NCBI GenBank assembly: GCA_045637095.1
Contig: JAZTYX010000051.1
Coordinates: forward strand, 1-12,840
DNA length: 12,840 bases
Direction: 5' to 3'
DNA from: UMGS1649 sp045637095
Lineage (GTDB): Bacteria; Bacillota; Clostridia; TANB77; CAG-465
The position numbers and the translations under genes are program-made. Under the pieces are notes generated by a model that was not told where the DNA came from, did not search any database, and was given only the letters and a program-made list of their open reading frames with translations. Of the stretch, positions 12,835-12,840 are shown piece after piece. Within the stretch, counting starts at the first letter, position 1. Each line of letters opens with the position of its first letter.

Positions 12835-12840
12835 ATGAAG
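12835..12840 (+). CDS. Start of a further gene (3' partial, two codons)
   Basis: ATG AAG at the window edge is preceded by a strong AAAGGAG (12820-12827 region) at about 8 nt. It begins 40 nt after the FrhB-type gene with no terminator between them, so it is probably co-transcribed and may be another polysaccharide gene. No function can be read. Confidence 0.55.

Overview
This window looks like the chromosome of a low-GC Gram-positive bacterium (Bacillota), most likely an uncultured Clostridia-type anaerobe. The evidence is strong AT bias with ATA, TTA and AGA codons preferred, clear AGGAG-type ribosome binding sites, TTGACA/TATAAT promoters with several extended -10 (TGn) elements, hairpin-plus-T-run terminators after most transcription units, and prepilin-like proteins of a kind I associate with that group. 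No rRNA, tRNA, transposase, integrase or CRISPR array is visible.

Region 1 (1-5045) holds three tandem paralogues (the first cut by the window edge). Each begins with a class III/type IV-prepilin-like signal (Gly, then a long hydrophobic helix, with Val instead of the usual Glu at +5). The signal is fused to long beta-rich modules that read like distal tail-fibre/minor structural proteins of Firmicute phages, and the third carries a concanavalin A/LamG-like lectin domain. The first two copies are almost identical over about 400 nt at the 5' end and over 86 nt in the middle, but have unrelated central cassettes. This points to modular shuffling or gene conversion of surface adhesins. Each complete copy has its own promoter and all three have their own terminator.

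Region 2 (5044-6770) holds a small orphan gene (134 aa), then about 600 nt without a gene. That stretch is best read as an OLE (ornate, large, extremophilic) noncoding RNA of about 510 nt, with a consensus promoter, a closing terminal stem and internal hairpins. It sits directly upstream of oapA, the OLE-associated membrane protein, which retains the DxxxD motif. The pair is expected to form a membrane ribonucleoprotein complex connected with magnesium and alcohol/cold stress.

Region 3 (6798-8340) holds an EamA/DMT-family transporter and, convergent with it, an unrecognised 165-aa protein built from two copies of one fold. The two share a bidirectional terminator.

Region 4 (8390-12840) is a surface-polysaccharide cluster: polysaccharide pyruvyl transferase, HIT-family protein and Wzx-like flippase in one operon, then an FrhB-type iron-sulfur flavoprotein with its own promoter, and the first two codons of another gene. 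Regions 1 and 4 both deal with the cell surface, so the window is plausibly part of a surface-structure island interrupted by the OLE locus.
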